The notes under the pieces were generated by a model that searched no databases, was not told where the DNA came from, and worked only from the letters and a program-made list of their open reading frames with translations. This document shows, in pieces, positions 26,470 to 39,504 of a stretch of DNA of 64,000 nucleotides; position 1 is the stretch's first letter, and every line of letters begins with the position of its first letter. The DNA lies in the NCBI RefSeq assembly GCF_900129395.1, contig NZ_FQVP01000003.1, positions 372,001 through 436,000 of the forward strand, written 5' to 3'. A program made the position numbers and the translations under genes. The DNA comes from Pseudosulfitobacter pseudonitzschiae. GTDB lineage: Bacteria; Pseudomonadota; Alphaproteobacteria; Rhodobacterales; Rhodobacteraceae.

Positions 26470-28532
26470 TGGCCCTGTCGCGGCGCACGGGATCACGGTT
26501 TCAGGCGTCGATCTGGCCCGGTTTCGTCGATGCGATGACTGGCCTGTTACTGGTGCTGATGTTTGTGCTGACCATTTTCATGGTGGTGCAATATGTGCTG
26601 CGCGAAACCATTTCGGGGCAGGAAAGCGAACTGGACGCGCTGGCCGGTGAAGTTGCGGCCCTGGCGCAGGCGCTGGGGCTGGAGGAACAGCGGGGCGACC
26701 GGCTGGATGCGCGGCTGTCTGCGCTGTCGGCAACCCTGAGCGATGCGCAGCAAGAGGTGTCGGATCAGGCGGCGCTGATTGCGTCGCTGACGCAGGAACG
26801 CGATGCGCAGGCCAGCGAATTGGCCGCGGCGCAGACACGGATCACCAGTTTCGAGGCGCAGGTCGCGGCCTTGCTGGCGGATCGGGATCAGGCGCAGGCG
26901 GCGGTGGCCGATTTGCAAGCCGAACAGACCCGATTGTTGTCCGAACAAGAGGCATTGAACCTGGCGCTGGCGCAGGCACGCGACGAGATTGACGCCGGTG
27001 CAGAGGAGGCGCGTCTGGCCGCATCCCGGCGCGAGGCACTGGATGCGCTGGTTGCGGATCTGCGCGCCCGGAATGCCGAAGCCAATGAGAAACTGGCAGG
27101 TCTGAACACCCAACTGGATCAGGCGCAGGCCGCACTGAGCGAGGAAGAGGCGGCAAAGCTGGCCGAGGCCGAAGCAGCCCGATTGCTGCGCGAACGCCTG
27201 AAAGAGGCGGATGCCGAGCTGACCTCGATGACGCTGGCACTGGAGGCGCAGCGCAAGAAAGCCGAGGAAACGCTGACCATGTTGGCCGCAGCCCGCGCCG
27301 CCGAGGCGGATCTGGACACGCAACTGGTGGCCGCGCTGTTGCAAGTGGAAACCCTGAAAGGGCAGGCCGAGGGCACCGACAGCACCGTGCAGGAACTGGC
27401 GACCCAGCGGCAGGCGCTGACGGCGCAAAAGGAGGCGCTGGAAGGACAGATTTCGGCGCTTCAGGGGCAGTTGGACGTGGCTCAGGCCACCATCGAAGCA
27501 GGCAGCGCCGAAACGCAGGACCTGCGCGCGCGGCTCGCGGCGGCCTTGGCTGACGTGACCAAACAGACAGCCCGCGCAGAGGATGCACAAGCAACCAGCG
27601 CCGATTTGCGCACCCAGCTCGAGGCGGCATTGGCCGCAAAGCTGGCAGCAGAAGCCGACGCGCAGACGCTGAACGCCGACGCCGCCGAGGTGCGGGCGCA
27701 ACTGGCGGCGGCACTGGCGGCAAAGCTGGCCGCCGAGAACGCCATCGACGAGACAATGACCGACACGGAACGTCGCGCAGCCCTGTTGCAGACGGCGCGG
27801 GACAAGCTGGCGGAGGAACAGGAAAAATCCGCAGCCGCCCAGCGACAGACCGAGGTGCTGAACCAACAGGTCGCGGCCTTGCGGTCGCAGTTGGGGCAGT
27901 TGCAGGCCTTGCTGGACGACGCCAAGACGCGGGACGAGGCCGCACAGGTCGAACTGTTGTCGCTGGGTCAGGATCTGAACACCGCGCTGGCACGGGTCGC
28001 CGCCGAAGAACGCCGCCGCCGCGTGCTGGAAGAACAAGAGCGCAAACGGCTGGAAGCAGCGGCGCAGGATCTGGAGAAATACCGCTCGGAATTCTTTGGC
28101 CGGTTGCGGGATGTTCTGGGCAACCAGGAAGGTGTGCGGATCGAAGGCGACCGCTTTGTGTTCTCTTCCGAGGTCTTGTTCCCACCCGGGGCTGCCGACC
28201 TGTCCGCGGACGGGAAGCGCGAGATTTCCAAGATCGCGGCGATCCTGCGCAGCGTGGTCAGCGATATTCCCCCCGAGATCAATTGGGTGATCCGGGTGGA
28301 CGGACACACCGATAACGTGCCGCTGTCCGGTCTGGGCGAATTTGCCGACAACTGGGAACTCAGCCAGGCGCGGGCGCTTTCGGTGGTGAAATACATGGTG
28401 AATTTCTTGGGCATCCCGCCGGACCGGCTGTCGGCCAACGGGTTTGGGCAATATCAGCCTGTGAACACCGCCGACACCGACGAGGCGCGGGCGCAAAACC
28501 GGCGGATCGAGTTGAAATTCACCGAGAAGTAG
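26469..28532 (+). CDS. MotB-like protein with long coiled coil and OmpA peptidoglycan-binding domain
   Basis: The 687-residue protein has one N-terminal membrane helix (about residues 18-45) with a MotB-type Asp21 in WPGFVDAMTG. About 500 residues of Ala/Glu/Gln-rich coiled coil follow (about 48-540). It ends in an OmpA/MotB domain (about 560-687: VLFPPGAADLS, RVDGHTDNVPL, NWELSQARALSVV, NRRIELKF). The coiled coil could span much of the periplasm. MotB itself is about 300 residues, so this is a much longer stator arm. The internal similarity of the coiled coil reflects composition, not a true tandem repeat. Confidence 0.9.
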   Translation: MALSRRTGSRFQASIWPGFVDAMTGLLLVLMFVLTIFMVVQYVLRETISGQESELDALAGEVAALAQALGLEEQRGDRLDARLSALSATLSDAQQEVSDQAALIASLTQERDAQASELAAAQTRITSFEAQVAALLADRDQAQAAVADLQAEQTRLLSEQEALNLALAQARDEIDAGAEEARLAASRREALDALVADLRARNAEANEKLAGLNTQLDQAQAALSEEEAAKLAEAEAARLLRERLKEADAELTSMTLALEAQRKKAEETLTMLAAARAAEADLDTQLVAALLQVETLKGQAEGTDSTVQELATQRQALTAQKEALEGQISALQGQLDVAQATIEAGSAETQDLRARLAAALADVTKQTARAEDAQATSADLRTQLEAALAAKLAAEADAQTLNADAAEVRAQLAAALAAKLAAENAIDETMTDTERRAALLQTARDKLAEEQEKSAAAQRQTEVLNQQVAALRSQLGQLQALLDDAKTRDEAAQVELLSLGQDLNTALARVAAEERRRRVLEEQERKRLEAAAQDLEKYRSEFFGRLRDVLGNQEGVRIEGDRFVFSSEVLFPPGAADLSADGKREISKIAAILRSVVSDIPPEINWVIRVDGHTDNVPLSGLGEFADNWELSQARALSVVKYMVNFLGIPPDRLSANGFGQYQPVNTADTDEARAQNRRIELKFTEK

Positions 28533-28588
28533 GGGCTCTGCCCCAGTCGCTTTCGCGCCTTCCCCAAAGTTTTTCTGGCAAGATGAAG
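28532..28588. repeat. Dispersed intergenic repeat, copy 3
   Basis: GGGGCTCTGCCCC starts inside the stop codon of the OmpA-domain gene. It is followed by GCG-CTTTC-like pairing, CCCCAAAGTTTTTCTGGCA and an AAGATGAAG tail ending seven bases before the convergent M23 gene stop. It is closest in sequence to copy 1 in the tail part. Confidence 0.65.
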
Positions 28589-28594
28589 GACGCG

Positions 28595-29566
28595 TCAGCG
28601 CAGCGTGATCTCTGCGCGGCGGGTGTCGATCTGGCGGCCGTCACGGATCAGTGTGACAGTCCCCGCATAGGAGCCGGCAGGCCATGCAGCACCTTTCAGA
28701 CGCTTGCCAACCGCGCGGAAGAACTGCGCCTGACCTTTTTCCAGTGTTTCGGTTTGATCCAGAACATTGCCCGTCGGACCGGTCAGGACAACGCGTATCT
28801 TGTCGCCCAACTGGCCGCCAAAAGCATATCCGTACACCACCAGCGCAGGTGCGTCCGCGGGCAGGGCCGCTTTGGCCGCGCGGCCTGATTTGACATCGTC
28901 ATAGGCCGGAATGCCGTCGGAAAAGCCCACGTCAAGGATGCCACCAGCGCGGTAGGCGGGTGGGGCGCGCCACAACGTATTGCTGTCCGGCGCGTCGCAA
29001 ATGATATCGCCGTCGGGATCAAAGGGGTCGATGGTTTCGCCGTTGTGCCGGACGCTCAGGTGGACGTGGGGAAACTGCGCGCGGCCGCTGATGCCGACCT
29101 GACCCAGCACGGCGCCGCGCTGAACCGTGTCGCCCGAGCGGACCGTGATGCTGCCCTTTTTCATGTGGCAATATTGGGTTTCCCAGCCCTCGCCGTGGTC
29201 GATCACCACGCCGTTGCCGCATTCGCGGCCCGTGACCTGTTCGGCATTGGCCGCGGAATAGGCGCGGTCGACCATGCCGTCACGCGCACCTTTGACGGTG
29301 CCGGGGGCGCTGGCCAGCACGTTCACGCCCGCCTGCATCTGTTGCAGCGTGGGCAGGCCGAAATCGGTGCCCGTATGCTCGTCATAGCTGAGCGGTGCAC
29401 ACAGGTAATCCGATGCGCCCGGTCCGGGGTCGTGATCGACATATTGCTGGATAAAGCAGTCACGTCCCAGATCACAGTCAATCGGCGGGGTCAAAACAGG
29501 ATCGCCCGCCGCAGGCATCCCTGCGGCGAGCGTGAGTGTGAAGGCGGTGCAAACCGCGCGGATCAT
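28595..29566 (-). CDS. Secreted M23 (LytM-like) peptidase
   Basis: The 323-residue product has a signal peptide ([20 protein letters not shown]). A LytM zinc-peptidase domain follows: HxxxD in EHTGTDFGLP, His in QYCHMKKGS, and HxH in FPHVHLSV. A C-terminal beta-rich domain (about residues 210-323) is added. M23 enzymes cut peptidoglycan cross-links. Its ATG overlaps the clpA stop by four bases on the same strand. It converges on the OmpA-domain stator gene, so cell-wall functions meet here. Confidence 0.9.
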   Translation of the reverse strand: MIRAVCTAFTLTLAAGMPAAGDPVLTPPIDCDLGRDCFIQQYVDHDPGPGASDYLCAPLSYDEHTGTDFGLPTLQQMQAGVNVLASAPGTVKGARDGMVDRAYSAANAEQVTGRECGNGVVIDHGEGWETQYCHMKKGSITVRSGDTVQRGAVLGQVGISGRAQFPHVHLSVRHNGETIDPFDPDGDIICDAPDSNTLWRAPPAYRAGGILDVGFSDGIPAYDDVKSGRAAKAALPADAPALVVYGYAFGGQLGDKIRVVLTGPTGNVLDQTETLEKGQAQFFRAVGKRLKGAAWPAGSYAGTVTLIRDGRQIDTRRAEITLR

Positions 29567-31884
29567 TCAGCCGTCAGCAGGGGCGGCTTGTTGCCCGAGA
29601 TGCGCCGGTTTTCCGGCCCTTCGACCTTGAGGTCCAGCACACCGTTTTTCATGCCGACCTTGACCACACCACCCTTGGCCAGCTTGCCAAAGAGCAGTTC
29701 CTCGGCCAGCGGCTTCTTGATGTACTCCTGGATCACGCGGCCCAAGGGACGCGCGCCCATCTTGCTGTCGTAACCCTTGTCGGCCAGCCATTCGGCGGCG
29801 GGACGTGTCAGTTCGATGGTCACGCCACGGTCCATCAGTTGTGCTTCGAGTTGCAGCACGAACTTTTCGACCACCTGCAGGATCACGGCCTTGGGCAGCG
29901 GCGCAAAGCTGATCACCGCGTCCAGACGGTTGCGGAATTCCGGCGTAAAGGTCCGCTCAATGGCGGCGGTGTCCTCACCCTCGCGGCGGTCACGGCCAAA
30001 GCCGATCGCTTCCTTGGCCTGTTCCGCCGCACCGGCGTTCGATGTCATGATCAGCACCACATTGCGGAAGTCCACCGTGCGCCCGTTGTGGTCGGTCAGG
30101 CGGCCATGGTCCATGACCTGCAACAGGATGTTGTAGACATCCGGGTGCGCCTTTTCCATCTCGTCCAGCAGCAGAACGCAATGCGGGTGCTGGTCGATCC
30201 CGTCGGTCAGCAGACCGCCCTGATCGAAACCGACATAGCCCGGAGGCGCGCCGATCAGACGGCTGACCGCGTGTTTCTCCATGTATTCCGACATATCGAA
30301 CCTCAGCAGTTCCACACCCAACGTATCCGCCAGCTGTTTGGCCACCTCGGTCTTGCCCACGCCGGTTGGCCCCGCGAACAGGTAGTTGCCGATGGGCTTC
30401 TCCGGCTCGCGCAGGCCAGCCCGCGACAGCTTGATTGCCGAGGCCAGCGCCTCGATTGCGGTGTCCTGGCCAAAAACCACCCGCTTCAGCGAACCTTCGA
30501 GGTCTTTCAGCACGGCGGCGTCGTCTTTCGACACGTTTTTCGGCGGAATGCGGGCGATCTTGGCCACCACGGCCTCGATTTCCTTGGTCCCGATGGTCTT
30601 GCGCCGTTTGTTGGCGACCACCAGATGCTGCGCGGCACCGGCCTCGTCGATGACGTCGATGGCGCTGTCGGGCAGTTTGCGGTCGTTGATGTACCGGCTG
30701 GCGAGCTCCACCGAAGTCTTGATCGCATCCGAGGTGTATTTCACCGAGTGGTGATCCTCGAAATAGGGTTTCAGCCCGCGCAGGATTTTCACCGCATCCT
30801 CGACCGACGGTTCGCTGACGTCGATTTTCTGGAACCGGCGCGACAGGGCGCGGTCCTTTTCGAAATGCTGGCGGAATTCCTTGTAGGTGGTTGATCCCAT
30901 GGTGCGCAATTTGCCCCCCTGAAGCGCAGGCTTCAGCAGGTTGGACGCGTCCATGGCACCGCCCGACGTGGCACCGGCACCGATCACGGTGTGAATCTCG
31001 TCGATGAACAGAACCGCATCCTTATGCGCTTCCAGCTCGGTCACGACCGCTTTCAGCCGTTCCTCGAAATCACCGCGATAGCGGGTGCCTGCCAGCAATG
31101 CGCCCATATCCAGCGAATAGATCGTGGTTTTGGCCAGAACTTCAGGCGTTTCGCCCGATACGATCTTGCGCGCCAGACCTTCGGCGATGGCGGTCTTGCC
31201 AACGCCGGGGTCACCCACCAGCAGCGGGTTGTTCTTGCGCCGACGGCACAGAACCTGAATGCAGCGTTCCACTTCGCTGTCGCGGCCGATCAGCGGGTCG
31301 ATGTCGCCCTCGCGCGATTTGGCGTTCAGGTCGACACAATATTTTTCAAGCGCCGAATCCTTTTTCTCGCCTTCGGTCACGCCTTGCGGCTCTTCCTCAT
31401 GCTCAGGTGCGCCCGAGACGGGTCGCGGCTCGCCAAAGGCGGGGTCCTTGGCAACGCCATGGGCGATAAAGTTGACAGCGTCATAGCGGGTCATGTCCTG
31501 CTCCTGCAGGAAATAGGCCGCGTTGCTTTCGCGTTCGGCAAAGATCGCGACCAGCACGTTGGCGCCCGTCACCTCGGTGCGGCCCGACGATTGCACGTGG
31601 ATCGCCGCGCGTTGAATGACGCGCTGGAACGCCGCTGTGGGCACCGCTTCGCTGCCGTCGATGTCGGTCACGAGGTTCGACAGATCCTCGTCGACAAATT
31701 CGTTCAGCGTGGTGCGCAGTTCGTCAACGTCGACGCTGCACGCTTGCATCACACGCTTGGCATCCGGCTCGTCGACCAACGCCAGCAGCAAATGCTCCAG
31801 CGTCGCGAATTCGTGGCGGCGCTCGTTTGCCAGCGCCAGCGCGGAATGGATTGCTTTTTCCAATGTTGTCGAGAATGAAGGCAC
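29563..31884 (-). CDS. clpA: ATP-dependent Clp protease ATP-binding subunit ClpA
   Basis: ClpA is the AAA+ unfoldase that feeds ClpP. The 773-residue protein has the N domain ([17 protein letters not shown]), the first Walker A ([13 protein letters not shown]), the second ([13 protein letters not shown]), Walker [13 protein letters not shown], and a ClpP-contact loop in the second ring. GTG 31884 follows AGAAGGAG and gives the conserved [18 protein letters not shown] start; in-frame ATGs further up do not fit. The adaptor clpS often found upstream is not present here. Confidence 0.95.
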   Translation of the reverse strand: MPSFSTTLEKAIHSALALANERRHEFATLEHLLLALVDEPDAKRVMQACSVDVDELRTTLNEFVDEDLSNLVTDIDGSEAVPTAAFQRVIQRAAIHVQSSGRTEVTGANVLVAIFAERESNAAYFLQEQDMTRYDAVNFIAHGVAKDPAFGEPRPVSGAPEHEEEPQGVTEGEKKDSALEKYCVDLNAKSREGDIDPLIGRDSEVERCIQVLCRRRKNNPLLVGDPGVGKTAIAEGLARKIVSGETPEVLAKTTIYSLDMGALLAGTRYRGDFEERLKAVVTELEAHKDAVLFIDEIHTVIGAGATSGGAMDASNLLKPALQGGKLRTMGSTTYKEFRQHFEKDRALSRRFQKIDVSEPSVEDAVKILRGLKPYFEDHHSVKYTSDAIKTSVELASRYINDRKLPDSAIDVIDEAGAAQHLVVANKRRKTIGTKEIEAVVAKIARIPPKNVSKDDAAVLKDLEGSLKRVVFGQDTAIEALASAIKLSRAGLREPEKPIGNYLFAGPTGVGKTEVAKQLADTLGVELLRFDMSEYMEKHAVSRLIGAPPGYVGFDQGGLLTDGIDQHPHCVLLLDEMEKAHPDVYNILLQVMDHGRLTDHNGRTVDFRNVVLIMTSNAGAAEQAKEAIGFGRDRREGEDTAAIERTFTPEFRNRLDAVISFAPLPKAVILQVVEKFVLQLEAQLMDRGVTIELTRPAAEWLADKGYDSKMGARPLGRVIQEYIKKPLAEELLFGKLAKGGVVKVGMKNGVLDLKVEGPENRRISGNKPPLLTAE

Positions 31885-32006
31885 GCTCGTGCTCCTTCTG
31901 ATCTGGGTCGGTGAGGGCATTTGGGTGCCCACTGCCAACCATGGCCTCATACTGTTAGAGTTTGGTTGATCGACGGCTGGCTTCAAGGGTTTTCTTTCAT
32001 AAACCA

Positions 32007-32020
32007 GTCACAAAAGTGAC
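32007..32020. promoter_or_regulatory. Short inverted repeat between gloB and clpA
   Basis: GTCAC-AAAA-GTGAC is a perfect 5-base dyad, about 120 bases upstream of the clpA GTG and 42 bases beyond the gloB stop. It could be a regulator site or part of the clpA promoter region. The GC content is too low for a good terminator. Confidence 0.3.
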
Positions 32021-32061
32021 AAACATGAAGGAATTGCTGTCGATTGTTGCGGGTGGGACCG

Positions 32062-32829
32062 TCAGAACCGGTCGCGGCGTGCGCGGACTTCGGTAAAAAC
32101 GTCCAGTGGCGTTGCGCCTGTCATGTCCAGAGTGCGGGCGATGGCAGGGTCTGAGGCGCGCAGAAACGGATTTGTGTCCAGTTCAAGCTGAAGCTTGGAG
32201 GGCACGGTGGGCATCCCGGCGGCGCGTTTGTCCGCGATGTCCTGTGTACGAGATATAAGTGCCGCGTTTTCCGGATCAACCGTGGCTGCGAATTTTGCAT
32301 TGGTGGTGGTGTATTCGTGTCCTGAGCACACGGTGGTGTCGCCGGGCAGGGCGGCAAGCTTGGTCATGCTCTCCAGCATCTGCGCGGGCGTGCCTTCGAA
32401 CAGGCGGCCACAGCCCAACGCCATCAGGCTGTCGGCGGTGAACACCAGCTTGGACGCCGGCGCGTGAAAGGCGATGTGACCGACGGTATGGCCGCTGACG
32501 TCCAGAACCTCGATGGGATCGCTGCCCACGGTAAAGCTGTCGCCCTCTGCCACGGCCAGATCCAGCGGGGGCAGGCGGTGCGCATCGGCTGCGGCCCCTA
32601 TGACCTTGGCGGGATGGTCCGCCAGCAGGTCGGGCAGCCCGTCGACGTGATCCCAATGGTGGTGCGTCAGCAGCACATGGCTCAGCGTCCAGCCGCGCGC
32701 GGCCAGCGCATCCTTGATCGGTCCCGCCTCGGGCACGTCGATCACCGCGGTTTCGCCGCTGTCCGCGTCGTGGACCAGAAAGGCATAGTTGTCTTCAAGG
32801 CAGGGCACAGTGACGAGTTCAAGGGGCAT
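32062..32829 (-). CDS. gloB: Hydroxyacylglutathione hydrolase (glyoxalase II)
   Basis: GloB hydrolyses S-lactoylglutathione to lactate and glutathione in methylglyoxal detoxification. The 255-residue metallo-beta-lactamase-fold protein shows THHHWDH (about residues 53-59), the HTVGHIAFH ligand region, GRLFEGTPAQML, CSGHEYTTTN and the C-terminal domain (NPFLRASDPAIARTL). ATG 32829 has AAGGA at seven bases; the ATG six bases upstream is too close to that site. Confidence 0.95.
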   Translation of the reverse strand: MPLELVTVPCLEDNYAFLVHDADSGETAVIDVPEAGPIKDALAARGWTLSHVLLTHHHWDHVDGLPDLLADHPAKVIGAAADAHRLPPLDLAVAEGDSFTVGSDPIEVLDVSGHTVGHIAFHAPASKLVFTADSLMALGCGRLFEGTPAQMLESMTKLAALPGDTTVCSGHEYTTTNAKFAATVDPENAALISRTQDIADKRAAGMPTVPSKLQLELDTNPFLRASDPAIARTLDMTGATPLDVFTEVRARRDRF

Positions 32830-32897
32830 GGTCATTTCCTTCACGGTTGATAGGATCGTGTCAAAGGCCAGCTTGGCCGATCCGATGAAGGGCTGCA

Positions 32898-33650
32898 ATG
32901 CACCTCGACGTACAGGACTTGCGCAATTTCTATTATCGCAGTGCGCTGGGGCGCGCGGCGCAGAAATCGCTGCGCGGGCGGATGCTGCAATTGTGGCCCG
33001 AGGCCAAGGGCCAGACGGTTGCGGGTTACGGGTTCGCGGTGCCGCTGCTGCGCCCCTATCTGCAGGACGCCCGCCGGGTGATGGCCCTGATGCCCGGACC
33101 GCAGGGGGTGATGCCCTGGCCCGCCGGTCAGCATAACGTGTCGGCGCTGATCGAAGAGACGATGTGGCCGATCGAGACGGGCCATGTAGACAAGCTTGTG
33201 GTGATGCACGGGCTGGAAACCTCGGACCGGCCACAGGATTTGCTGGAAGAATGCTGGCGGGTGCTGGGGCCGGGGGGCAAGGCGTTGTTTATCGTACCCA
33301 ACCGCGCTGGGCTGTGGTCGCGACGTGACCGCACACCGTTCGGCTACGGACGACCCTACTCGGCCTCGCAGTTGGAAACCCAATTGCGCAAACACCAGTT
33401 TCTGCCCGAACGCCATGTCGGTGCACTCTACCAGTTTCCATCAGGCCGACGCCTATGGATGAAGTCCGCAGCCATGTTCGAGGGCATAGGCCGCGCCATG
33501 CCCGGCATGATCGCGGGCGGCGCCTTCATGGTCGAGGCGTCCAAGCTGGTTTACCCACCCAAAGGCACGCCCAGCCGCGCCCGCAAGCGTGTGAGCGTTC
33601 TGGAAGGGCTGACCGAGCCTGTTGTAGGGCGCTCGCGCGAACCATCCTGA
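32898..33650 (+). CDS. Class I SAM-dependent methyltransferase-like protein
   Basis: The 250-residue protein has a methyltransferase-11-type C-terminal half ([39 protein letters not shown]). The usual glycine-rich SAM motif near the N-terminus is degenerate ([15 protein letters not shown]). SAM binding is therefore not certain. It is divergent from gloB with a 68-base gap, an arrangement often kept in relatives. The substrate is unknown. Confidence 0.8.
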   Translation: MHLDVQDLRNFYYRSALGRAAQKSLRGRMLQLWPEAKGQTVAGYGFAVPLLRPYLQDARRVMALMPGPQGVMPWPAGQHNVSALIEETMWPIETGHVDKLVVMHGLETSDRPQDLLEECWRVLGPGGKALFIVPNRAGLWSRRDRTPFGYGRPYSASQLETQLRKHQFLPERHVGALYQFPSGRRLWMKSAAMFEGIGRAMPGMIAGGAFMVEASKLVYPPKGTPSRARKRVSVLEGLTEPVVGRSREPS

Positions 33651-33788
33651 CGGGGTGCAGCCGCCCCACTCGGCGCGGGTGAGCCTCTTTGCGCCGACAC
33701 GTCCGGAAGGGACGCCGCGTCATTTCCCATGTGGGGATGAACTGTCTACACTGCGCGCCATGATACGCCACTCTGGGAGGAGACACCA

Positions 33789-34619
33789 ATGAAAGATGCC
33801 GCCACTGCGATGCCGACGGCCATGGACATCAAGGACATGCCTGATCCGATGGACATGCCGTCGCTAAAGGGCAAAGTCTCGGAGGAGGAGTGGGCGCTGC
33901 GGTGCCAACTGGCCGCCACCTACCGTCTGTGCGCGATGCACGGCTGGACCGATCTGGTGTTCACCCACATCTCGGCGCGCCTGCCGGACGAGGACGGGGC
34001 CGAGCGGTTTCTCATCAACCCTTACGGCGTGATGTTCGATGAAATGACGGCGTCGTCGCTGGTCAAGATCGACCTTGAGGGGAACATCTGCCAGGACACG
34101 CCTTACAACATCAACCCGGCGGGTTTTACCATCCACTCGGCCATCCACGCGGCGCGCCATGATGCGGGATGCGTGATCCATGTGCATACGCCTTACGGTG
34201 TGGCCGTGTCGGTGCAGAACGGCGGGCTGCGGCGTTATACGCAGTTTTCGATGATCGTGAACAACGATCTGGCCTATCACGACTACGAAGGCATCGCGCT
34301 GGAGCTGGACGAGCGGGAACGCATCGTCAACGATCTGGGCGACAAGTCGCTGCTGATGCTGCGCAACCACGGCACGCTGACGCTGGGGCCGAACTGCGCG
34401 ATTGCCTTCCTGCGGATGTATTTTCTGGAAAACGCCTGCAAGACGCAGATCTTTGCGCAGGCCGCGGGCACAGAGAACCTGCACGAGGAAGATCAGGCCA
34501 TGGCCGACACCGTGCAGGCGCAAGCCGGGGGCGCTTTCACGCCGGGGTATGGCGACAACCTGATCTGGCCGGGGCTGATGCGCAAGCTGAAGCGGACCAA
34601 TCCGGGCTTTGACCACTAG
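33789..34619 (+). CDS. Class II aldolase/adducin-family protein
   Basis: The 276-residue protein matches the class II aldolase/adducin fold. It has DLVFTHISARLP, the metal ligands HVHTPYG (His-x-His) and RNHGTLTLG (third His), and a helix with AFLRMYFLENACKTQI. A Met/Asp-rich N-terminal extension (about residues 1-25) precedes the fold. Relatives include fuculose-phosphate aldolases, decarboxylases and epimerases; the substrate is not shown. ATG 33789 follows GGGAGGAGA. It is probably a single-gene unit. Confidence 0.9.
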   Translation: MKDAATAMPTAMDIKDMPDPMDMPSLKGKVSEEEWALRCQLAATYRLCAMHGWTDLVFTHISARLPDEDGAERFLINPYGVMFDEMTASSLVKIDLEGNICQDTPYNINPAGFTIHSAIHAARHDAGCVIHVHTPYGVAVSVQNGGLRRYTQFSMIVNNDLAYHDYEGIALELDERERIVNDLGDKSLLMLRNHGTLTLGPNCAIAFLRMYFLENACKTQIFAQAAGTENLHEEDQAMADTVQAQAGGAFTPGYGDNLIWPGLMRKLKRTNPGFDH

Positions 34620-34992
34620 CACGGGCGGCGAGGCAGCCCTTTCCCGAGCAGATGTTCGCGGGGCGTTGAGGCAATCGAAAGCGCGGGGCTGCACCCTGTC
34701 GCAACGCGTGGTAAAAATGTGGTGAATGCGCAGGAATCGCTCATTCGCGGCGTTGGATCGGAAGAGTTTTTTAACAAATTCGGCGGTCCAAAGCGTCGCA
34801 CTTGGTGTAAGGCGCTGAAATTAAATAATAACGCCCTTTTCCGCAGGGTGCTGACGACAGTTGCGGGGTGCGCGGGGGTCTGATACATCCCCCCTGATTT
34901 CAGCGGATTGATGCCCATCAGCCCGCGCCAACTCCCTCGTTCTATCGGCACTGACGTGTCGAAGACCGGGGCCAGACATTGGAAGGGTGGAC
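34620..34992 (+). other. ATP synthase operon upstream region
   Basis: This 373-base gap has no convincing coding sequence. An AT-rich patch lies near 34820. A possible promoter is TTGCGG (34861-34866), a 17-base spacer, then TACATC. The spacer and -10 lie in GGGGG...CCCCC pairing (34874-34894). The last 90 bases form the leader of atpH, ending GGAAGG before the GTG at 34993. The promoter is weakly supported. Confidence 0.4.
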
Positions 34993-35553
34993 GTGTCCGA
35001 ACCAGCTTCGATCTCCACAGGCATCGCCAAAAGATATGCGACTGCCGTCTACGACTTGGCCAAAGAGGCCAATGACGTAAAAGCCATTGAGACCGATATT
35101 GCCGCCTTGCAAGACGCAATGGCAGAGTCGGGCGACTTCAATGCCATGATCCATTCGCCGATCTACACCCGCGACCAGCAAGGCGCGGCCGTGACGGCAC
35201 TGGCGAAAAAGATGAAACTGTCGGGCGTGATGTCCAACACGCTGGCACTGATGGCGCAAAAGCGTCGTCTGTTCGTGCTGCCGCAACTGGTTCAGACCCT
35301 GCGCGACCTGATCGCCGAAGACAAAGGCGAAGTGACCGCCGAAGTTACCTCGGCCAAGGCGCTGACCAAGACGCAGTCTGACAAACTGGCCAAGACGCTG
35401 ACCGCGTCGATGGGCAAAACCGTGACTATTCATGCGACCGTTGATGAAAGCCTCATCGGCGGTCTTGTCGTAAAAGTGGGCTCGAAGATGATCGACACGT
35501 CGATCCGCTCCAAGCTCAATTCCCTCCAGAACGTAATGAAAGAGGTCGGATAA
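34993..35553 (+). CDS. atpH: F1 ATP synthase subunit delta
   Basis: The delta subunit links F1 to the peripheral stalk. The 186-residue protein starts SEPASISTGIAKRYATAVYD and has the C-terminal signature SLIGGLVVKVGSKMIDTSIRSKL. GTG 34993 is chosen because it has GGAAGG six bases upstream and gives the usual MSEPAS start; a GTG two codons earlier is too close to that site. It is the first gene of the F1 operon, directly followed by atpA. Confidence 0.96.
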   Translation: MSEPASISTGIAKRYATAVYDLAKEANDVKAIETDIAALQDAMAESGDFNAMIHSPIYTRDQQGAAVTALAKKMKLSGVMSNTLALMAQKRRLFVLPQLVQTLRDLIAEDKGEVTAEVTSAKALTKTQSDKLAKTLTASMGKTVTIHATVDESLIGGLVVKVGSKMIDTSIRSKLNSLQNVMKEVG

Positions 35554-37092
<1,539 letters not shown>

Positions 37093-37106
37093 GGAGAGAT
37101 AAGGCA

Positions 37107-37988
37107 ATGCCAAGTCTCAAGGACCTTAAAAACCGGATCCAGAGTGTGAAGAACACTCGGAAGATCACAAAAGCCATGCAAATGGTGGCCGCGGCGAAAC
37201 TTCGCCGCGCCCAGGAAGCTGCCGAACAGTCGCGGCCCTATACAGAGCGGTTCAATGCCGTGATGGCAGGGCTGGCGGGTTCCGTTGGCGGATCTGACAA
37301 CGCGCCCAAGCTGCTGAGCGGCACGGGCAGTGACCAGACCCACCTGTTGGTCGTCATGACCGCGGAACGTGGCCTGTGCGGTGGTTTCAACGCGAACATC
37401 TCGAAAAAGGCCAAGGCCAAGGCAGCGGAACTGGAAGCGGCGGGCAAGACCGTCAAAATCCTGACCGTTGGCAAAAAAGGCCGTGACGCCATGAAACGCG
37501 ATCTTGGATCGCGCTTTGTCGGTCACGTGGACCTGACCGAGGTCAAGCGTGTCAGCTATCCCGACGCCCAAGGCATCGCCAAGGACATCCTTGGCCGCTT
37601 TGACGCAGGCGAGTTTGATGTTGCCACGATCTTCTACGCGAAGTTCGTGAACGTTGTGAGCCAGACACCCACAGCGCAACAGATCATCCCGTTCGAGGTG
37701 CCTGCCGAGGCGGCTGCCGATGTCGATGGTTCGACCGTCTATGATTACGAGCCCAGCGAAGAGGCCGTTCTGGCCGACTTGCTGCCGCGTGCGATTGCAA
37801 CGGCGATCTTCTCGGCTCTGCTGGAAAACGGGGCGTCCGAACAGGGCGCACGGATGTCCGCTATGGACAACGCCACCCGCAACGCAGGCGACATGATCGA
37901 AAAGCTGACCATTCAGTACAACCGTTCGCGTCAGGCCGTGATCACCAACGAGCTGATTGAAATCATTTCGGGCGCCGAGGCGCTCTAA
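37107..37988 (+). CDS. atpG: F1 ATP synthase subunit gamma
   Basis: Gamma is the central rotor of F1. The 293-residue protein shows the N-terminal helix ([20 protein letters not shown]), the [12 protein letters not shown] segment, and the C-terminal coiled-coil helix ([18 protein letters not shown], then [16 protein letters not shown]). It lies 14 bases after atpA, with GGAGAG upstream. Confidence 0.97.
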   Translation: MPSLKDLKNRIQSVKNTRKITKAMQMVAAAKLRRAQEAAEQSRPYTERFNAVMAGLAGSVGGSDNAPKLLSGTGSDQTHLLVVMTAERGLCGGFNANISKKAKAKAAELEAAGKTVKILTVGKKGRDAMKRDLGSRFVGHVDLTEVKRVSYPDAQGIAKDILGRFDAGEFDVATIFYAKFVNVVSQTPTAQQIIPFEVPAEAAADVDGSTVYDYEPSEEAVLADLLPRAIATAIFSALLENGASEQGARMSAMDNATRNAGDMIEKLTIQYNRSRQAVITNELIEIISGAEAL

Positions 37989-38003
37989 GACAAACCGGAG
38001 TAA

Positions 38004-39434
<1,431 letters not shown>

Positions 39435-39504
39435 ATCCCAATCACCGATCCCGGGCGGCAGCTAATGCTGTCCGGGGGAGGTGCCTGATCCAAGGGGAAC
39501 ACAA

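Noticed and set aside
26600..28000. Apparent tandem repeat in the OmpA-domain gene
   Set aside because: Similarity is due to Ala/Glu/Gln-rich coiled-coil composition with no fixed repeat unit at DNA level.
25255..28532. Zorya-type antiphage system
   Set aside because: A channel plus OmpA protein is suggestive, but no zorC, zorD or zorE is present and the coiled coil is on the OmpA-domain partner, not on the MotA-like protein.
32062..33234. Long N-terminal extension of gloB
   Set aside because: The extra residues are Arg/Pro-rich, antisense to the methyltransferase gene, and absent from glyoxalase II proteins. ATG 32829 fits the ribosome site.
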